DNA from: Pleurocapsa sp. PCC 7327
Lineage (GTDB): Bacteria > Cyanobacteriota > Cyanobacteriia > Cyanobacteriales > Microcystaceae
Assembly (NCBI RefSeq): GCF_000317025.1
Contig: NC_019689.1
Location: 3,612,024 to 3,676,023 of the forward strand
Length of the DNA stretch: 64,000 bases
Reading direction: 5' to 3'
The notes beneath the pieces were generated by a model, which saw only the letters and a program-made list of their open reading frames with translations, was not told where the DNA came from and did no database searches. This document shows, in pieces, positions 30,696-40,917 of the stretch. How positions within the stretch are numbered: position 1 is the first letter of the stretch; every line of letters starts with the position of its first letter. Both the position numbers and the translations under genes were made by a program.

Positions 30696-31856
30696 TTAAT
30701 CTGCAAGTATTGATGTAATTGATATTACTAACTGCTGAATCTGGTTAGGTTCGTGAGTTGCCATAACTGAGAAGCGAATGCGGCTGGTGGGAACTGTGGG
30801 AGGGCGAATGGCTGGGGCAAAAATTCCCCTTTCTTTGAGTTGTTTGGCTAGCGTTAATGCTTCAGCAGGCGTAGCTAAACCAAGACAAATAATCGGCGAT
30901 TCGGAAGGCAATAAATTTAGTCCAGCTAGTTGCTGTTTTAGGAAATTAACATTGCGCCACAATTGTTGACGGCGATCGCGATCGGTTTGCACAATTTCAA
31001 TAGCTGCTAATGCTGCTGCTGTATCGGCGGGAGAAAGCCCTGTAGTATAAATCCAACTGGGGGCGCGATTGCGTAAAAAATCAATGAGGGTTGCCGAACC
31101 CGCAACATATCCTCCCAAACTCCCCAAGGCTTTACTCAGCGTCCCTATTTGAATGAGTTCTTTCCCCGTGCAACCGAAGTGTTCTACACATCCCGCACCC
31201 GTTTTTCCCATAACTCCGGTAGCATGGGCTTCATCAATTAAAACCATGCAGTCAAAGGCTTCTGCTAGAGATAATAATTGGGGCAGGGGACACAAATCGC
31301 CGTCCATACTAAAAACGCTATCACTCACAATTAAACAGCGACGATATTGTTGGCGATATTGCTGTAATTTTGTTTCTAAATCTGCCAGATTACAATGAGA
31401 ATAATCGATAACTTTTGCGCCGCTTAGTTTGGCTCCATTTTTTAAGCTGGAGTGATTGTATTGGTCAGAAAAAATCACGTCGCGCCGTCCGACTAAGGCG
31501 GGAATTGTTCCTATATTTGCAAGATAGCCAGAACTAAAAACTAGCGCATCTTCTGTTTGTTTTAAAGACGCGATCGCGCTTTCTAATTTCTCGTGCAATT
31601 CTCGATGTCCGCTCAATAATCGAGAACCCGTGCTACCCGTTCCTAATTCTTTTATCGCTTCTATTGATGCTTGAATTAAGCGCTCGTCTCCTGCTAGTCC
31701 TAAATAATCATTACTGGCAAAATTAATCAGCGATCGTCCTTCTAAATTTACAATTGTTCCCGGACGACCATAAATTTTTTTTACCGAACGATACCAATCT
31801 GCACGATGAATTATTTCCAGAGATTCTTTAATCCAATCATAAGGATTTGAGGACAT
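30696..31856 (-). CDS. bioF: 8-amino-7-oxononanoate synthase
   Basis: This 386-residue PLP enzyme condenses pimeloyl-thioester with L-alanine early in biotin synthesis. Family blocks are [57 protein letters not shown] and the PLP lysine in [17 protein letters not shown] (lysine about residue 243). Related alpha-oxoamine synthases (KBL, ALAS) share the fold. The length and NDYLGLAG form favour BioF, and bioB is present in the same window. The gene is monocistronic. Confidence 0.92.
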   Translation of the reverse strand: MSSNPYDWIKESLEIIHRADWYRSVKKIYGRPGTIVNLEGRSLINFASNDYLGLAGDERLIQASIEAIKELGTGSTGSRLLSGHRELHEKLESAIASLKQTEDALVFSSGYLANIGTIPALVGRRDVIFSDQYNHSSLKNGAKLSGAKVIDYSHCNLADLETKLQQYRQQYRRCLIVSDSVFSMDGDLCPLPQLLSLAEAFDCMVLIDEAHATGVMGKTGAGCVEHFGCTGKELIQIGTLSKALGSLGGYVAGSATLIDFLRNRAPSWIYTTGLSPADTAAALAAIEIVQTDRDRRQQLWRNVNFLKQQLAGLNLLPSESPIICLGLATPAEALTLAKQLKERGIFAPAIRPPTVPTSRIRFSVMATHEPNQIQQLVISITSILAD

Positions 31857-32024
31857 ATTTTGTCATATCAATAATCGGAGTATAAATCTTTCTTTCTCTT
31901 AAGCTTTATTCAGTTAATCCTACTATTTAAGTCGTTTTGGCTCGCAAACTGAATTGCTTAATAATAGATAGCACTTTGCGTCTTTGTGTGCGCCTATCAT
32001 CCCCTAGTTGTGCGACGCTATAAA

Positions 32025-33119
32025 TTAAATTAACAACGTTGCATGATTATCAATTAAATCTGGAATTCCATTCCCATTAGTAGCGCTGAATTGTTGAAAG
32101 TAATGACGAACTAATGGCGGAAAATCAACAAAATCAAAAACTGCATCGCCCGCTGCAATATCTGCCCAGAAATAGCGTAACTGAGGGACTAATTTTTCTG
32201 CTTCTTCCATTGATAAATTCAAAGGATGTCCGGTTAGTAATCTTATCATAAAAGGATAAGAGCGATCGCCCATCCATTTTCGGGAAATTTTTGCTAAATC
32301 TTCCCATCCCGGTAGAGATTTTAGACGATGAGATTCTATTTTTAACTCCCAATTTCCCCCTCTTTTGGCTTGCATTTCCAAGATACGATAGGGGTGAGGA
32401 TAGCTGACCAAAGATCCAGTCGTAATCTCATAAATTCCCTCTTCATAAGCTACATCTTGAACGTGTAAATGCCCGCTAAAAATTAGCTTGATGCCCGCTT
32501 CTTGAAGTATTTGTAGCAAAATAGGAGCATTGTCAAGCATATAACGCTTGCCAAGTTCGTGGCGAGATTGCCCTGGTAAATGTTCGATTACGTTGTGATG
32601 AATCATTACCAATACTAATTTATCTCGAACATCTGGAAGCAATTTTTCCAACCATGCTAATTGTTCCTCATCTAAACATCCTAATTGCTTGCCATGAGAA
32701 TCGAATTGATTAGAATTAAGGGCAATTAATTGAACCCCTGGTAAAATTTCACAAGTATAGTAATGTTGTTGAGAATTCTGATAGCCAAGCTGACGGTAAC
32801 AGAGGGGAAAATCTTGAAATCCAATTGACTGTTCTGTTGGCAATAAAGTTGGGATGTCGTGATTGCCAGGAACGACATAGACGGGAAAAGGCAAAGTTTC
32901 TAGGCGTTGTTGCAGCCATTGATGATTTTCTGGTTCTCCATCTTGGGTTAAATCCCCTGGAAGTAAGAGAAAATCGAGATTTATTTGTTCTAGATGCTCT
33001 AATACAACCTCTAAAGCAGGAATACTGACTTCTACTAGATGAAAACGGTTGGAACGATTCCAGATAGTTTGGGGAACAGCAATATGGGGATCGCTGATAA
33101 TTGCAAAACGAAAATTCAT
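32025..33119 (-). CDS. Calcineurin-like metallophosphoesterase
   Basis: A 364-residue cytoplasmic protein with the full two-metal phosphoesterase motif set: ISDPHIA near the N-terminus, GDLTQDGEP, GNHDIP, MIHHNV and SGHLHVQD. These provide the aspartate, asparagine and histidine ligands. The C-terminal third (about 270-364) is less familiar. Members hydrolyse cyclic nucleotides, phospholipids or nucleotides, and the substrate cannot be told here. The resemblance to the 3',5'-cyclic-nucleotide phosphodiesterase (CpdA) type is only general. Confidence 0.9.
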   Translation of the reverse strand: MNFRFAIISDPHIAVPQTIWNRSNRFHLVEVSIPALEVVLEHLEQINLDFLLLPGDLTQDGEPENHQWLQQRLETLPFPVYVVPGNHDIPTLLPTEQSIGFQDFPLCYRQLGYQNSQQHYYTCEILPGVQLIALNSNQFDSHGKQLGCLDEEQLAWLEKLLPDVRDKLVLVMIHHNVIEHLPGQSRHELGKRYMLDNAPILLQILQEAGIKLIFSGHLHVQDVAYEEGIYEITTGSLVSYPHPYRILEMQAKRGGNWELKIESHRLKSLPGWEDLAKISRKWMGDRSYPFMIRLLTGHPLNLSMEEAEKLVPQLRYFWADIAAGDAVFDFVDFPPLVRHYFQQFSATNGNGIPDLIDNHATLLI

Positions 33120-33295
33120 CGCGAATATAAGAACGCAAAATTGCTTAAGAACTTTTAACTATTGGCCAGTATATTAGCGTAGCGTGTCTCAGGCAAATTC
33201 TATTAAGATTGTTTTATTGCTAATTCAGCTCAGTCATAAATTATTGTTATTTAGTCGGATTTGATATAAATTTCTGACAAAAACATTTTATTCGT

Positions 33296-33375
33296 CAAGA
33301 AATAAATTTCTTGGCGAATCGAAAAAGTCCACTTAAGTGGACTTTTTCGATTAGCTTGGGAATTGATTCCCAAGT
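33296..33375. repeat. Cluster of three palindromes including a 36-bp perfect one
   Basis: Non-coding DNA between two genes. In order it holds CAAGAAATAAATTTCTTG, a perfect 36-bp palindrome at 33317-33352 (AATCGAAAAAGTCCACTT and its exact complement, no loop), and CTTGGGAATTGATTCCCAAG. The first and third resemble the outer palindromes of the dispersed elements at 1.4, 19.9 and 54.0 kb. The central one could also act as a bidirectional terminator. No gene is visible in 33120-33408. Confidence 0.7.
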
Positions 33376-33408
33376 GAAAGTTTAGCTAGAATTTACTTAG
33401 CTCGATCG

Positions 33409-35835
33409 CTAAAAGGTTCGCCAAATTTTGAGAGTTTTGTCTTCGCTGCCGCTGACTAGAGTTTGTCCGTCTGGACTGATGGCAAGGACGCTGACGGATT
33501 CTTGATGTCCTTTGAGCGTTTGCAGCAATTTTCCCGTATTCAGATCCCAGACTTTGATAGTTTTATCATGGCAAGCAGCGATCGCGTACTGGCTATCGGG
33601 AGCGATCGCGATCGCGCGAATTGTCCCCGAATGTCCTTTAAAAGTATGCAGGAGTTTGCCCGTCCCTATCTCCCAAAGTTTGATAGTTGCGTCGTCGCCA
33701 CCGCTGAGGAGCATTTGTCCGTCAGGACTGACGGCAAGGGCTTTTACGCCACCATCGTGTCCGCTAAGCGTGTGTAGTAACTCTCCGGCAGATAAATTCC
33801 AAATTCTAATCGTTTTGTCTTTACTACCGCTGATCAGCGTTAGACCATCCGGGCTAACTGCCAGAGAATACACCCACTCTTTATGTCCAAAAAGCGTAAG
33901 AAATGACTCTCCCGTCTGTAAATCCCAGAGTTTGATTTTATGGCTACCACTGGCGAGGAATTGCTTGTTTTCACTCTGCCAAACACCGATCGCCAGAGAA
34001 TGAATGGCTTGTTTGTGACCAAATAGAGTGCGATGGAGTTTTCCCGTTTGCAAGTTCCAAATTTTGATCTGACTTCTCTCGGCAGTTTTATCGCTACTCG
34101 CTAGCGTCTGTCCGTCGGGACTAAAGGCGACTGTTAAAACTTTCCCCGCATGTCCGCCGAGTTTGTGACTCGAAGATAGTCGATCGCTTCCCTTATCCAA
34201 GTACCATAACTCCAGCGTGCTACTATTAACCTCGCTAACTAATTTTGGCTCGTCAGAACCAATGGCTAGCGAGGATACTTTCCCAGAAATTCCTTTCACC
34301 GTATGGCACAGAGCAAACTTAACCCGCTTGCTTGCCTGAGTTATCTGTTTGCAGGGAACAATTGCGTTTAGGAGATTTTCTACCTGAGTTGCGCCCGACT
34401 CATCTCCCAGGAGCGACAAACAGGCTTTAAGGCTTTCGAGGTAGTCTCTGTCTTCGCTAGTTAAGGTAGTTGGGATAGTTTCTGGGGTAGATAATTGAGG
34501 TAAATGGTGCTGTTGCAGCCACAACTGTAGCGAGTAATCCACTTGTTCTCTAAACAAAGATTTGTCGGGGAAAGAAGCAAGACTGAGCGCAAGTTTCAAA
34601 GCTAATTCGGGAATGTCTTTAGGTCGTTCGTTTGCTAAGGCTTTAAAAATCTCTCGATAGATTAAAACTGTCGTGCGGACGATTTCGTCAATGGATAATC
34701 GATCTGCGATCGCCCCTCTTAATTGAGGCAGCCATTCGGATAAATTTGGGGGAGTATTGTAGTGGATAAGATAGTGAATGTCTGCTATCCAGCCCGCTAT
34801 TAAACAATTACAGATACTCAAAAATTGACATAATGCTTCAACATCTTTGCGATCGATTTGATAAGAAAAGTTTAGCTCTCTCAAATCGATACCAGCCGCT
34901 TGTAAAGCTTCTGCTTCTTCTAAAAGATCGAGATTGACAGTGTTGTTTCCTCCTAGACGCTTAACTTCTTCTCTGGTTTTTCCCAGGGCGAGAAGTTTCT
35001 GGCGTGTTTCTTTCCATCGCAAAGCTCTCGCTTTTGCCGACTCTTGTAGAAACGTTTTGTAAGGCAGTTTAAAAATAGTTGCATAGCAATATTTTTCCTG
35101 CTCAAATCCCCAATACGCTATGCGAAAATTAAGAAATTCTCTCTCAATTTCTGACTCGATAATTAAAGTCGGTTCTGACTTTAGCACTCCAAAGATTGCC
35201 TTAATATTTGCTTCTCCATAAACGCCGCGATCGCTCCACGCTCCTCCTAAAAATTCTGTCGGTCTAACCTGAGAGTGTAGCGAATAGTTTTGGCTGAGAA
35301 ATTCTCGCAGTTCCTGAGCTAGGATTGATTCGATTTCTCGCGTTCCTAGACTAGTTTCTTTGCTTTCTAAGTATATTTTAGGAGACGCGAGAATCACTCG
35401 TAATGGAGTAGGACTGCGATCGCCAATAGATTCTAAAAGTTGGGAGGGAAATAATCGTAGGGGCCAATGTTCTAGTGTTTTTTGCAGTTCGGGAAGTTTT
35501 AGCGTCGTTTCTTGGACGCGATCGGCAATTTTTGAAAATACTTCGTTATCTCGACCGAACGATTGTTGTTGTAGAGTTTTGTCTCTGTTAAAAGAGGATT
35601 GCCAATCTAAATTTTTTAACTCAATACTTGAAGTAAAATTTACAATAGCCTCTCGAAGATAACTCGCTTGCTTTTCTCTAATTCCCAATGAGTTTAATAC
35701 CAGTTCGGTGCGCTCTTTTTGTCTGTTTGTTAGTTCTTCTTGTAGGCTACTTAGTAGCGTATTCGTCCCCGTATAAACTAAAGTTGAAAAGATAGGCTTA
35801 GCAACTTGAATGAATAAGTTAAACCATTGCTCCAT
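33409..35835 (-). CDS. WD40-repeat protein with an unrecognised 500-residue N-terminal half
   Basis: An 808-residue protein. Residues from about 520 to the end form seven WD40 units (the last are SGHDGGVKALAV..., KGHSGTIRAIAI..., KGHQESVSVLAI...), one complete seven-bladed propeller that closes at the C-terminus (KIWRTF). The first 500 residues do not show a P-loop, protease or nuclease motif that I recognise. They include a mildly hydrophobic opening (IFSTLVYTGTNTLLSSL), coiled-coil-like stretches and a mixed alpha/beta part around 150-260. There is no signal peptide. The layout (unknown domain plus propeller sensor) resembles cyanobacterial signalling or conflict proteins, but no function can be assigned. 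Confidence 0.8.
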   Translation of the reverse strand: MEQWFNLFIQVAKPIFSTLVYTGTNTLLSSLQEELTNRQKERTELVLNSLGIREKQASYLREAIVNFTSSIELKNLDWQSSFNRDKTLQQQSFGRDNEVFSKIADRVQETTLKLPELQKTLEHWPLRLFPSQLLESIGDRSPTPLRVILASPKIYLESKETSLGTREIESILAQELREFLSQNYSLHSQVRPTEFLGGAWSDRGVYGEANIKAIFGVLKSEPTLIIESEIEREFLNFRIAYWGFEQEKYCYATIFKLPYKTFLQESAKARALRWKETRQKLLALGKTREEVKRLGGNNTVNLDLLEEAEALQAAGIDLRELNFSYQIDRKDVEALCQFLSICNCLIAGWIADIHYLIHYNTPPNLSEWLPQLRGAIADRLSIDEIVRTTVLIYREIFKALANERPKDIPELALKLALSLASFPDKSLFREQVDYSLQLWLQQHHLPQLSTPETIPTTLTSEDRDYLESLKACLSLLGDESGATQVENLLNAIVPCKQITQASKRVKFALCHTVKGISGKVSSLAIGSDEPKLVSEVNSSTLELWYLDKGSDRLSSSHKLGGHAGKVLTVAFSPDGQTLASSDKTAERSQIKIWNLQTGKLHRTLFGHKQAIHSLAIGVWQSENKQFLASGSHKIKLWDLQTGESFLTLFGHKEWVYSLAVSPDGLTLISGSKDKTIRIWNLSAGELLHTLSGHDGGVKALAVSPDGQMLLSGGDDATIKLWEIGTGKLLHTFKGHSGTIRAIAIAPDSQYAIAACHDKTIKVWDLNTGKLLQTLKGHQESVSVLAISPDGQTLVSGSEDKTLKIWRTF

Positions 35836-36070
35836 AAATTTTTTCTTGAGCCAAGAAGGAGTTAATCTCTTGAGAAGTTATTCTTGCATTAGAATCTAGG
35901 TTCATCTCAACAATATATACAATAGAATTCTACTTGTCTGCGACCGTAGCTTCTCAAACTCGCTTTAGACCAGATATAGTTGCTAAATATTAAACCGCAG
36001 TAAGTTAGCTCCCAAGGTTATGGAAGATTAAAATTTTGGTTAGCATTTGGATAAGAAATTCGCGTCAGTT

Positions 36071-37462
36071 TTAAAACTCCGCATTTAAAGGAGTGCGAGG
36101 GAAAGGAATGACATCGCGAATATTGCCCATTCCTGTCATAAACTGTATCACTCTTTCAAATCCCAATCCGAATCCGGCATGAGGAACGGTTCCAAAGCGA
36201 CGCAAGTCTAGATACCACCACAAATCTTTTTCCGGCATTCCTAGTTCTTTAATGCGTTTTTCTAAAACATCTAGTCGTTCTTCCCGTTGAGAACCGCCGA
36301 TAATTTCTCCAACTTTTGGCACTAAAACATCCATGGCGGCAACGGTTTTGCCATCATCATTCAAGCGCATGTAAAAGGCTTTAATAGAAGTCGGATAATC
36401 TGTCACGATGACGGGTTTTTTAAACAGTTCTTCTGCCAAATAGCGTTCGTGTTCTGACTGTAAATCGACTCCCCACTCAACGGGATATTCAAACTGACGA
36501 TCGCTCTTCTCTAATAACTTAACCGCTTCGGTGTAAGTTATACATGCGAACTCATTGTTGATAATATTATCTGCCGTTGCCAGCACGGTGTTATCGATGC
36601 GCTGGTTGAAGAATTCCATGTCTTCGGGGCAGTTGTCGAGGACGGATTTGAAGATATATTTTAAGAAAGCTTCTGCTAACTCGCGATCGCCTTTTAAGTC
36701 ACAGAATGCCATTTCCGGTTCTACCATCCAAAACTCTGCCAAATGGCGGGAAGTATTAGAATTCTCGGCGCGGAAAGTCGGTCCAAAAGTATAAACTTTC
36801 TGGAATGCCATTGCCATGACTTCTGCTTCTAACTGTCCGCTGACGGTTAAATAGGCACGCCGTCCAAAAAAATCTTGAGCGAAATCAATTTCTTGTTTGT
36901 CCGTGCGAGGAAGGTCGTTTAAATTTAAGCTAGTGACGGTAAATAACTCTCCCGCACCTTCGCAGTCGCTTGCCGTAATAATGGGCGTATGAACCCACAA
37001 AAATCCCCTTTCCTGAAAGAATTGATGAATAGCTCTAGAGCAAGCGTTGCGGACTCGCATGACGGCACCCATCGTATTGGTGCGCGATCGCAAATGTCCG
37101 ATAGTACGCAAAAATTCAAAGGAGTGGCGTTTCTTTTGCAGGGGATAGGTTTCGGGTTCTGACTCTCCGTAAATTTTTATAGAAGACGTTTCCAGTTCGA
37201 TTCGCTGCCCTTTTCCTGGCGAAGGGACGAGTATCCCGGAGACTTCGACAGATGCGCCCGTATTCAACTTTTTGAGAGATTCTTCATAATTGGGGACATC
37301 GGGATTGAGAATGACCTGTAAATTTGCCATTGAGGAACCATCGTTGACCTCGATAAAAGCAAACCCCTTCAATTCCCGCTTGGTACGCACCCAACCCTGA
37401 ATCGTTACTGATTCGTCTGGTTGACCATTTTTCAATACTTCCCCAATCCGTCGAGTCATCAT
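36071..37462 (-). CDS. asnS: Asparaginyl-tRNA synthetase
   Basis: A 463-residue class IIb synthetase. The N-terminal OB-fold anticodon-binding domain (about 1-115, [26 protein letters not shown]) is followed by the class II core. The core has motif 2 ([22 protein letters not shown]) and motif 3 ([27 protein letters not shown]). [13 protein letters not shown] is the AsnRS rather than AspRS form. It charges tRNA-Asn in the cytoplasm, and a tRNA-Asn(GTT) gene occurs at 1304-1375. The gene stands alone. Confidence 0.97.
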   Translation of the reverse strand: MMTRRIGEVLKNGQPDESVTIQGWVRTKRELKGFAFIEVNDGSSMANLQVILNPDVPNYEESLKKLNTGASVEVSGILVPSPGKGQRIELETSSIKIYGESEPETYPLQKKRHSFEFLRTIGHLRSRTNTMGAVMRVRNACSRAIHQFFQERGFLWVHTPIITASDCEGAGELFTVTSLNLNDLPRTDKQEIDFAQDFFGRRAYLTVSGQLEAEVMAMAFQKVYTFGPTFRAENSNTSRHLAEFWMVEPEMAFCDLKGDRELAEAFLKYIFKSVLDNCPEDMEFFNQRIDNTVLATADNIINNEFACITYTEAVKLLEKSDRQFEYPVEWGVDLQSEHERYLAEELFKKPVIVTDYPTSIKAFYMRLNDDGKTVAAMDVLVPKVGEIIGGSQREERLDVLEKRIKELGMPEKDLWWYLDLRRFGTVPHAGFGLGFERVIQFMTGMGNIRDVIPFPRTPLNAEF

Positions 37463-37707
37463 GTTTTTTTGCGATCGCTAATGAGTCACTAAACTAAGCG
37501 GCTACTTCTCATCCGCACTTTTTTAGTTTAATCGCTATCTTGCCTGAGTTTGGAACCCATTAGAGACAAACTCGATGAGAGTCTTTCGCCAATCAATAAT
37601 TATAAGTAAAATTTATAGTAATTGGGTCTCAGATTGTTGCAGCTTTCCGGAATTTTAGTTACAGTTATTAACATAATGCTTTACAAAACGTAATTTAAAG
37701 GGGAATT

Positions 37708-37860
37708 ATGGAGAACGAAAATCGCAACGAGTTCAAATTCGGCTTCACTCCCGGCGCTGAAAATTGGAACGGTCGCCTAGCCATGATCGGTTTTGCAGCT
37801 GCTCTAATTATCGAGTTAGTTTCCGGTAAAGGCGTGTTGCACTTCTGGGGTTTGATGTAG
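37708..37860 (+). CDS. High-light-inducible protein (one-helix Hli/Scp)
   Basis: A 50-residue protein starting at ATG 37708 behind AAAGGGGAATT. The chlorophyll-binding motif [12 protein letters not shown] (residues 18-29) and a single membrane helix (about 24-40) define the Hlip/Scp family related to plant light-harvesting proteins. Hlips bind chlorophyll and carotenoid, protect photosystem II assembly and delay pigment loss under strong light. The gene has its own downstream terminator and so is probably a short monocistronic transcript. Expression is likely stress-induced, although no regulatory motif was identified upstream. Confidence 0.95.
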   Translation: MENENRNEFKFGFTPGAENWNGRLAMIGFAAALIIELVSGKGVLHFWGLM

Positions 37861-37912
37861 TTTCTAACGCAATCGCCCTTCGTCAATCTCAATCAAATAA
37901 TCTTACTAAAAT

Positions 37913-37950
37913 AACTGGGTATCCTCATGCAAAGGAAACCCAGTTTTTTT
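37913..37950 (+). terminator. Rho-independent terminator of the hli gene
   Basis: AACTGGGT (37913-37920) pairs with ACCCAGTT (37938-37945), with an inner TCCT/AGGA stem, and is followed by a run of seven T residues. It lies about 50 bases after the stop codon. Confidence 0.88.
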
Positions 37951-37964
37951 AGGACAGGGATTAG

Positions 37965-38045
37965 TCAATCTAATTCGCAATTCAAAATTGCCAATTCGCA
38001 ATTAGAGTCCGACAATTGCGAATTGCGAACTATCAATTGTCAATT
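37965..38045. repeat. Short AT-rich inverted repeats between hli and sigA
   Basis: Repeated CAATTCGCAATT, CAATTGCGAATTGCG and CAATTGTCAATTG words occur here on both strands and can form alternative hairpins. A similar set occurs near 12.61-12.70 kb. Being at the 3' end of sigA (stop at 38077), they may help terminate or stabilise its mRNA. Confidence 0.4.
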
Positions 38046-38076
38046 GCTTAGGGCATACCTTACCCCTGCCATTCGT

Positions 38077-39201
38077 TTAGCGGATATATTCTTTAAGAAT
38101 ACTGTTGCGATTGGGGTGACGCAGTTTGCGTAACGCCTTTGCCTCAATTTGGCGAATCCGTTCGCGGGTAACGTTGAAGATTTGTCCGATTTCTTCAAGC
38201 GTCTTCATCCGTCCGTCATCTAACCCATAACGCAGTCGCAGCACGTCCCGTTCGCGGGGACTGAGAGTGTCGAGGACGTTTTCTAAATCTTCGCGCAACA
38301 AATTTTTGGAGACTTCATCTTCAGGGGTTTCGCCGTCTGCTTCGATAAAGTCTCCAAGTCGAGAATCTTCTTCTTTACCAATAGGGGTTTCCAGGGAAAT
38401 AGGCAGCTGAGCCGATTTAGCAATAAACCGCAATTTCTCGATAGTCATTTCCATTCTGGTGGCGATTTCTTCCTCAGTCGGCTTGCGGCGCATTTCCTGA
38501 GAGAGAATCTTAGTGGTTTTCTTGATGCGGGAGATGGTTTCGTAGAGGTGAACTGGGAGGCGAATGGTGCGGGATTGATCGGCGATCGCGCGCGTAATTG
38601 CCTGCCGAATCCACCAAGTCGCATAGGTAGAGAATTTATAACCTTTCTCGTGATCGAACTTTTCGGCAGCCCTAATCAATCCGAGCGATCCTTCCTGGAT
38701 TAAATCCTGGAAAGATAAACCGCGATTCATATATTTTTTCGCAATAGAAACTACTAGACGCAGGTTAGACTGCACCATTTTGTCTTTTGCTCTTCTGCCC
38801 AGGTAGAGGCGGCGTTGAAACGCGGGCAATTCCATTTCCACAGCCTCTGCCCATTCGCGATTGTTGGGGAAGCGACCCAAGCGCTTTCTGAGTTGCTCGT
38901 AAATGCGTTCTAATTCCAGCAAATCGGCGATTTTGCGAGCCAATTCAATCTCTTCTTCGGCTCTTAAGAGACGAATACGACCGATTTCTTGTAAATAGAC
39001 GCGAATTGAGTCTTCTGTATAGGGTTTCTTTTTACTTGTCTCGCGACGGCGAGAGCTACCCCTTACTTTCCTGTCTTCAGGTTCAGCAATAGCGTCTTCT
39101 AAGTCCTCCATCTTATCGCCATCGAGGTCTTCTTCTATGAAGGGTTCCCAATCCGTTTGAGGCTCAGTAATAGTTGCAAGTACTTCGTTGGCCTGCGTCA
39201 T
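38077..39201 (-). CDS. sigA: Principal RNA polymerase sigma factor (group 1)
   Basis: This 374-residue sigma-70 factor has an acidic N-terminal extension (about 1-60) and region 1.2 ([16 protein letters not shown]). Region 2 carries [26 protein letters not shown] and the -10 binding segment [17 protein letters not shown]. Region 3 and region 4 ([25 protein letters not shown]...[19 protein letters not shown]) with the -35 helix-turn-helix follow. The length and full set of regions match the cyanobacterial housekeeping factor (SigA/RpoD1) rather than the shorter group 2 factors. A long gene-free region precedes it, which leaves room for a complex 5' leader. Confidence 0.93.
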   Translation of the reverse strand: MTQANEVLATITEPQTDWEPFIEEDLDGDKMEDLEDAIAEPEDRKVRGSSRRRETSKKKPYTEDSIRVYLQEIGRIRLLRAEEEIELARKIADLLELERIYEQLRKRLGRFPNNREWAEAVEMELPAFQRRLYLGRRAKDKMVQSNLRLVVSIAKKYMNRGLSFQDLIQEGSLGLIRAAEKFDHEKGYKFSTYATWWIRQAITRAIADQSRTIRLPVHLYETISRIKKTTKILSQEMRRKPTEEEIATRMEMTIEKLRFIAKSAQLPISLETPIGKEEDSRLGDFIEADGETPEDEVSKNLLREDLENVLDTLSPRERDVLRLRYGLDDGRMKTLEEIGQIFNVTRERIRQIEAKALRKLRHPNRNSILKEYIR

Positions 39202-39600
39202 GCCGTTTTCCTCTTACTCCTGCTGTGCAAAACGAGAAGATTTCTTGGTTAGTTTAACTTAATAAGTTTTAGGTGTTTAAGGCGAGATTAGCTTTCTGGT
39301 TTGGCTCGACACGTTTCCTGACTTTTGTCGGAAAGGTTCGCCATCTATCGCCATCCTGCAAGACTTTGCTAGGATAACAATCTTCTGCCTTCGAGAAAAT
39401 TGTAAGCCTTCCCGATTGTAGCTTCGATTACAACAAAATGGTTGGGGCTTTTGATTAAATTGCAAAAGAACAAAGCAACTTTTGCTATGATTGAACTTTT
39501 TTCCTCGAACGCATTCATTATTCTGGCTTTCCTCAGAAAACTACCAGGTTGTAATTGCGGGTAGACTATTTTGTTTTAGTCTTGAACCCCTGATTTTATA

Positions 39601-39677
39601 GCTTAGCTTACAATCCTTGAAAACAGGATTGAGAGATTTTTTTCTCTCGATCGAGTTTATAGGCTAATAAGCTAAGC
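39601..39677. ncRNA. Candidate structured RNA in the sigA upstream region
   Basis: Within the gene-free region 39202-40044, a perfect 10-bp outer stem GCTTAGCTTA/TAAGCTAAGC (39601-39610 and 39668-39677) encloses two hairpins. One is CAATCCT/AGGATTG with a 7-base loop. The other is GAGAGA/TCTCTC with a six-T loop. This is a three-way-junction shape. It could lie in the 5' leader of sigA (minus strand) or be an independent RNA. No known family was recognised. Confidence 0.35.
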
Positions 39678-39697
39678 ATAAGACAACCTAGCTGACC

Positions 39698-39726
39698 TTG
39701 ACACTCTTATATAGATGAGCTAATAG
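39698..39726 (+). promoter_or_regulatory. Orphan consensus-like sigma-70 promoter
   Basis: TTGACA at 39698-39703 and TAATAG at 39721-39726 are separated by exactly 17 bases. The promoter points to the right, away from sigA and toward the converging deacetylase gene, with no plus-strand gene downstream. A short hairpin GCTAC-TTTTTT-GTAG about 25 bases after the -10 box may end a very short transcript. The rest of 39202-40044 shows no convincing gene. Confidence 0.4.
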
Positions 39727-40044
39727 CCAACAGTCTCGATCCTTAAGCAGGCGAGCTACTTTTTTGTAGTCTCAAAATCTTCAGCTATTGTAATTAATTT
39801 CACGTCAAAGTGCAGCTAAAACCAATAAAAAACAACTTAATTGTTTTGTTATGAATAGTGCATATGTACCAGTAAGGATTTGTTAAGATAACTGAATCGT
39901 TACCTTACCTAAAGTTTAAATTTTCTGTTGAGAAGCATTGATAAATTTTGTAAAAAAATTTAGGATTTGAAGTTGAAACGTTACTCGCTATCAGATTTTA
40001 TATATAAATTAAGTAAGCGATCGTTGTCGATCTTGCGAAAGTTC

Positions 40045-40719
40045 TTAAGGATGCTTCTGCCGCCAAAGTTCGTCAATGGTTACGAAACGATAACCTTTTT
40101 GTAAGAGACGGGGAATTAAATTAGCAGCGATCGCGCTTACGTCCTGTCCGCCACAATAACCGTCGTGCAGAACAATTATGGAGCCATTGCGGACGTTCGC
40201 CATAACTCGGTTGCTAGCAACAGCAATGCCGGGACGCACCCAGTCCTCTGGCACCACAGACCACATCACCGGACGATAATTGTTTTGGTGTAAAAGCTGT
40301 AGAACTTTAGGAGTAAATAAACCGTTGGGAGGTCGAACGTCGCAGACGCGATCGCGATCGATCTGACAAGCATTGGCGATCGCGGTTTGCGTTTTCTGCA
40401 AGCTTTGTTTGAGTTCGTCTGGGGTTAGCAAAGGAAAAGAGCGATGGTGATACCCATGCAGTCCGATCCAGTGACCGCGTTGATGAATTTCTTTGGCAAG
40501 GGAGGGATTTCTGTCTACACAAACGCCCAACAAAAAAAAACTTGCCTCGATCTGGTATTCGTCTAAAACTTTTAGAAGTTGAGGAGTGTATTCGGGATGG
40601 GGACCGTCATCGAAGGTGAGAGCAATTGTCGGTGAAGCTTCATCGCCATTCCAGAGGCAGGTAGGAAAGGTTGGTTTGAGAATCCGATACAAAATCGGAT
40701 AGAGAGGAGCCAATTGCAT
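40045..40719 (-). CDS. Polysaccharide deacetylase (NodB homology domain)
   Basis: A 224-residue protein that is almost entirely one NodB/CE4 domain. Motif 1 TFDDGPHP supplies the catalytic base and metal aspartate. Motif 2 GLHGYHHRSF supplies the metal histidines. Motif 3 RPPNG replaces the usual RPPYG, and motif 5 IIVLHDG follows. CE4 enzymes remove acetyl groups from chitooligosaccharides, peptidoglycan or exopolysaccharide. No clear signal peptide is seen (the N-terminus is MQLAPLYPILYRILKP), so it may be cytoplasmic or loosely membrane-bound. Confidence 0.92.
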   Translation of the reverse strand: MQLAPLYPILYRILKPTFPTCLWNGDEASPTIALTFDDGPHPEYTPQLLKVLDEYQIEASFFLLGVCVDRNPSLAKEIHQRGHWIGLHGYHHRSFPLLTPDELKQSLQKTQTAIANACQIDRDRVCDVRPPNGLFTPKVLQLLHQNNYRPVMWSVVPEDWVRPGIAVASNRVMANVRNGSIIVLHDGYCGGQDVSAIAANLIPRLLQKGYRFVTIDELWRQKHP

Positions 40720-40818
40720 CAGAGCTTATTTCATCGGATGAGGCGCGATAATTCTACATCATCCTTATATATGCTAACAAGATAAGGGCAAGGCATGACC
40801 CGAACAATTGACGATAGA

Positions 40819-40890
40819 AGCCCGTGACGAGGATTGAACTCGTGACCTCACCCTTACCAAGGGTGTGCTCTACCACTGAGCTACACGGGC
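40819..40890 (-). tRNA. tRNA-Thr (GGT)
   Basis: The minus strand gives a complete cloverleaf: acceptor GCCCGTG/CACGGGC, D-arm AGCTCAGTGGTAGAGC, anticodon loop TTGGTAA with GGT, and T-arm GTTCAATCC. It is separated by 27 bases from the tRNA-Tyr gene upstream, and the two are probably co-transcribed. Confidence 0.96.
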
Positions 40891-40917
40891 ATTTTAAGCT
40901 TTATTTATATATTGTGG

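Noticed and set aside
39277-39465. Short minus-strand frame upstream of sigA
   Set aside because: Composition is not protein-like, there is no ribosome site, and it lies in the probable sigA leader.
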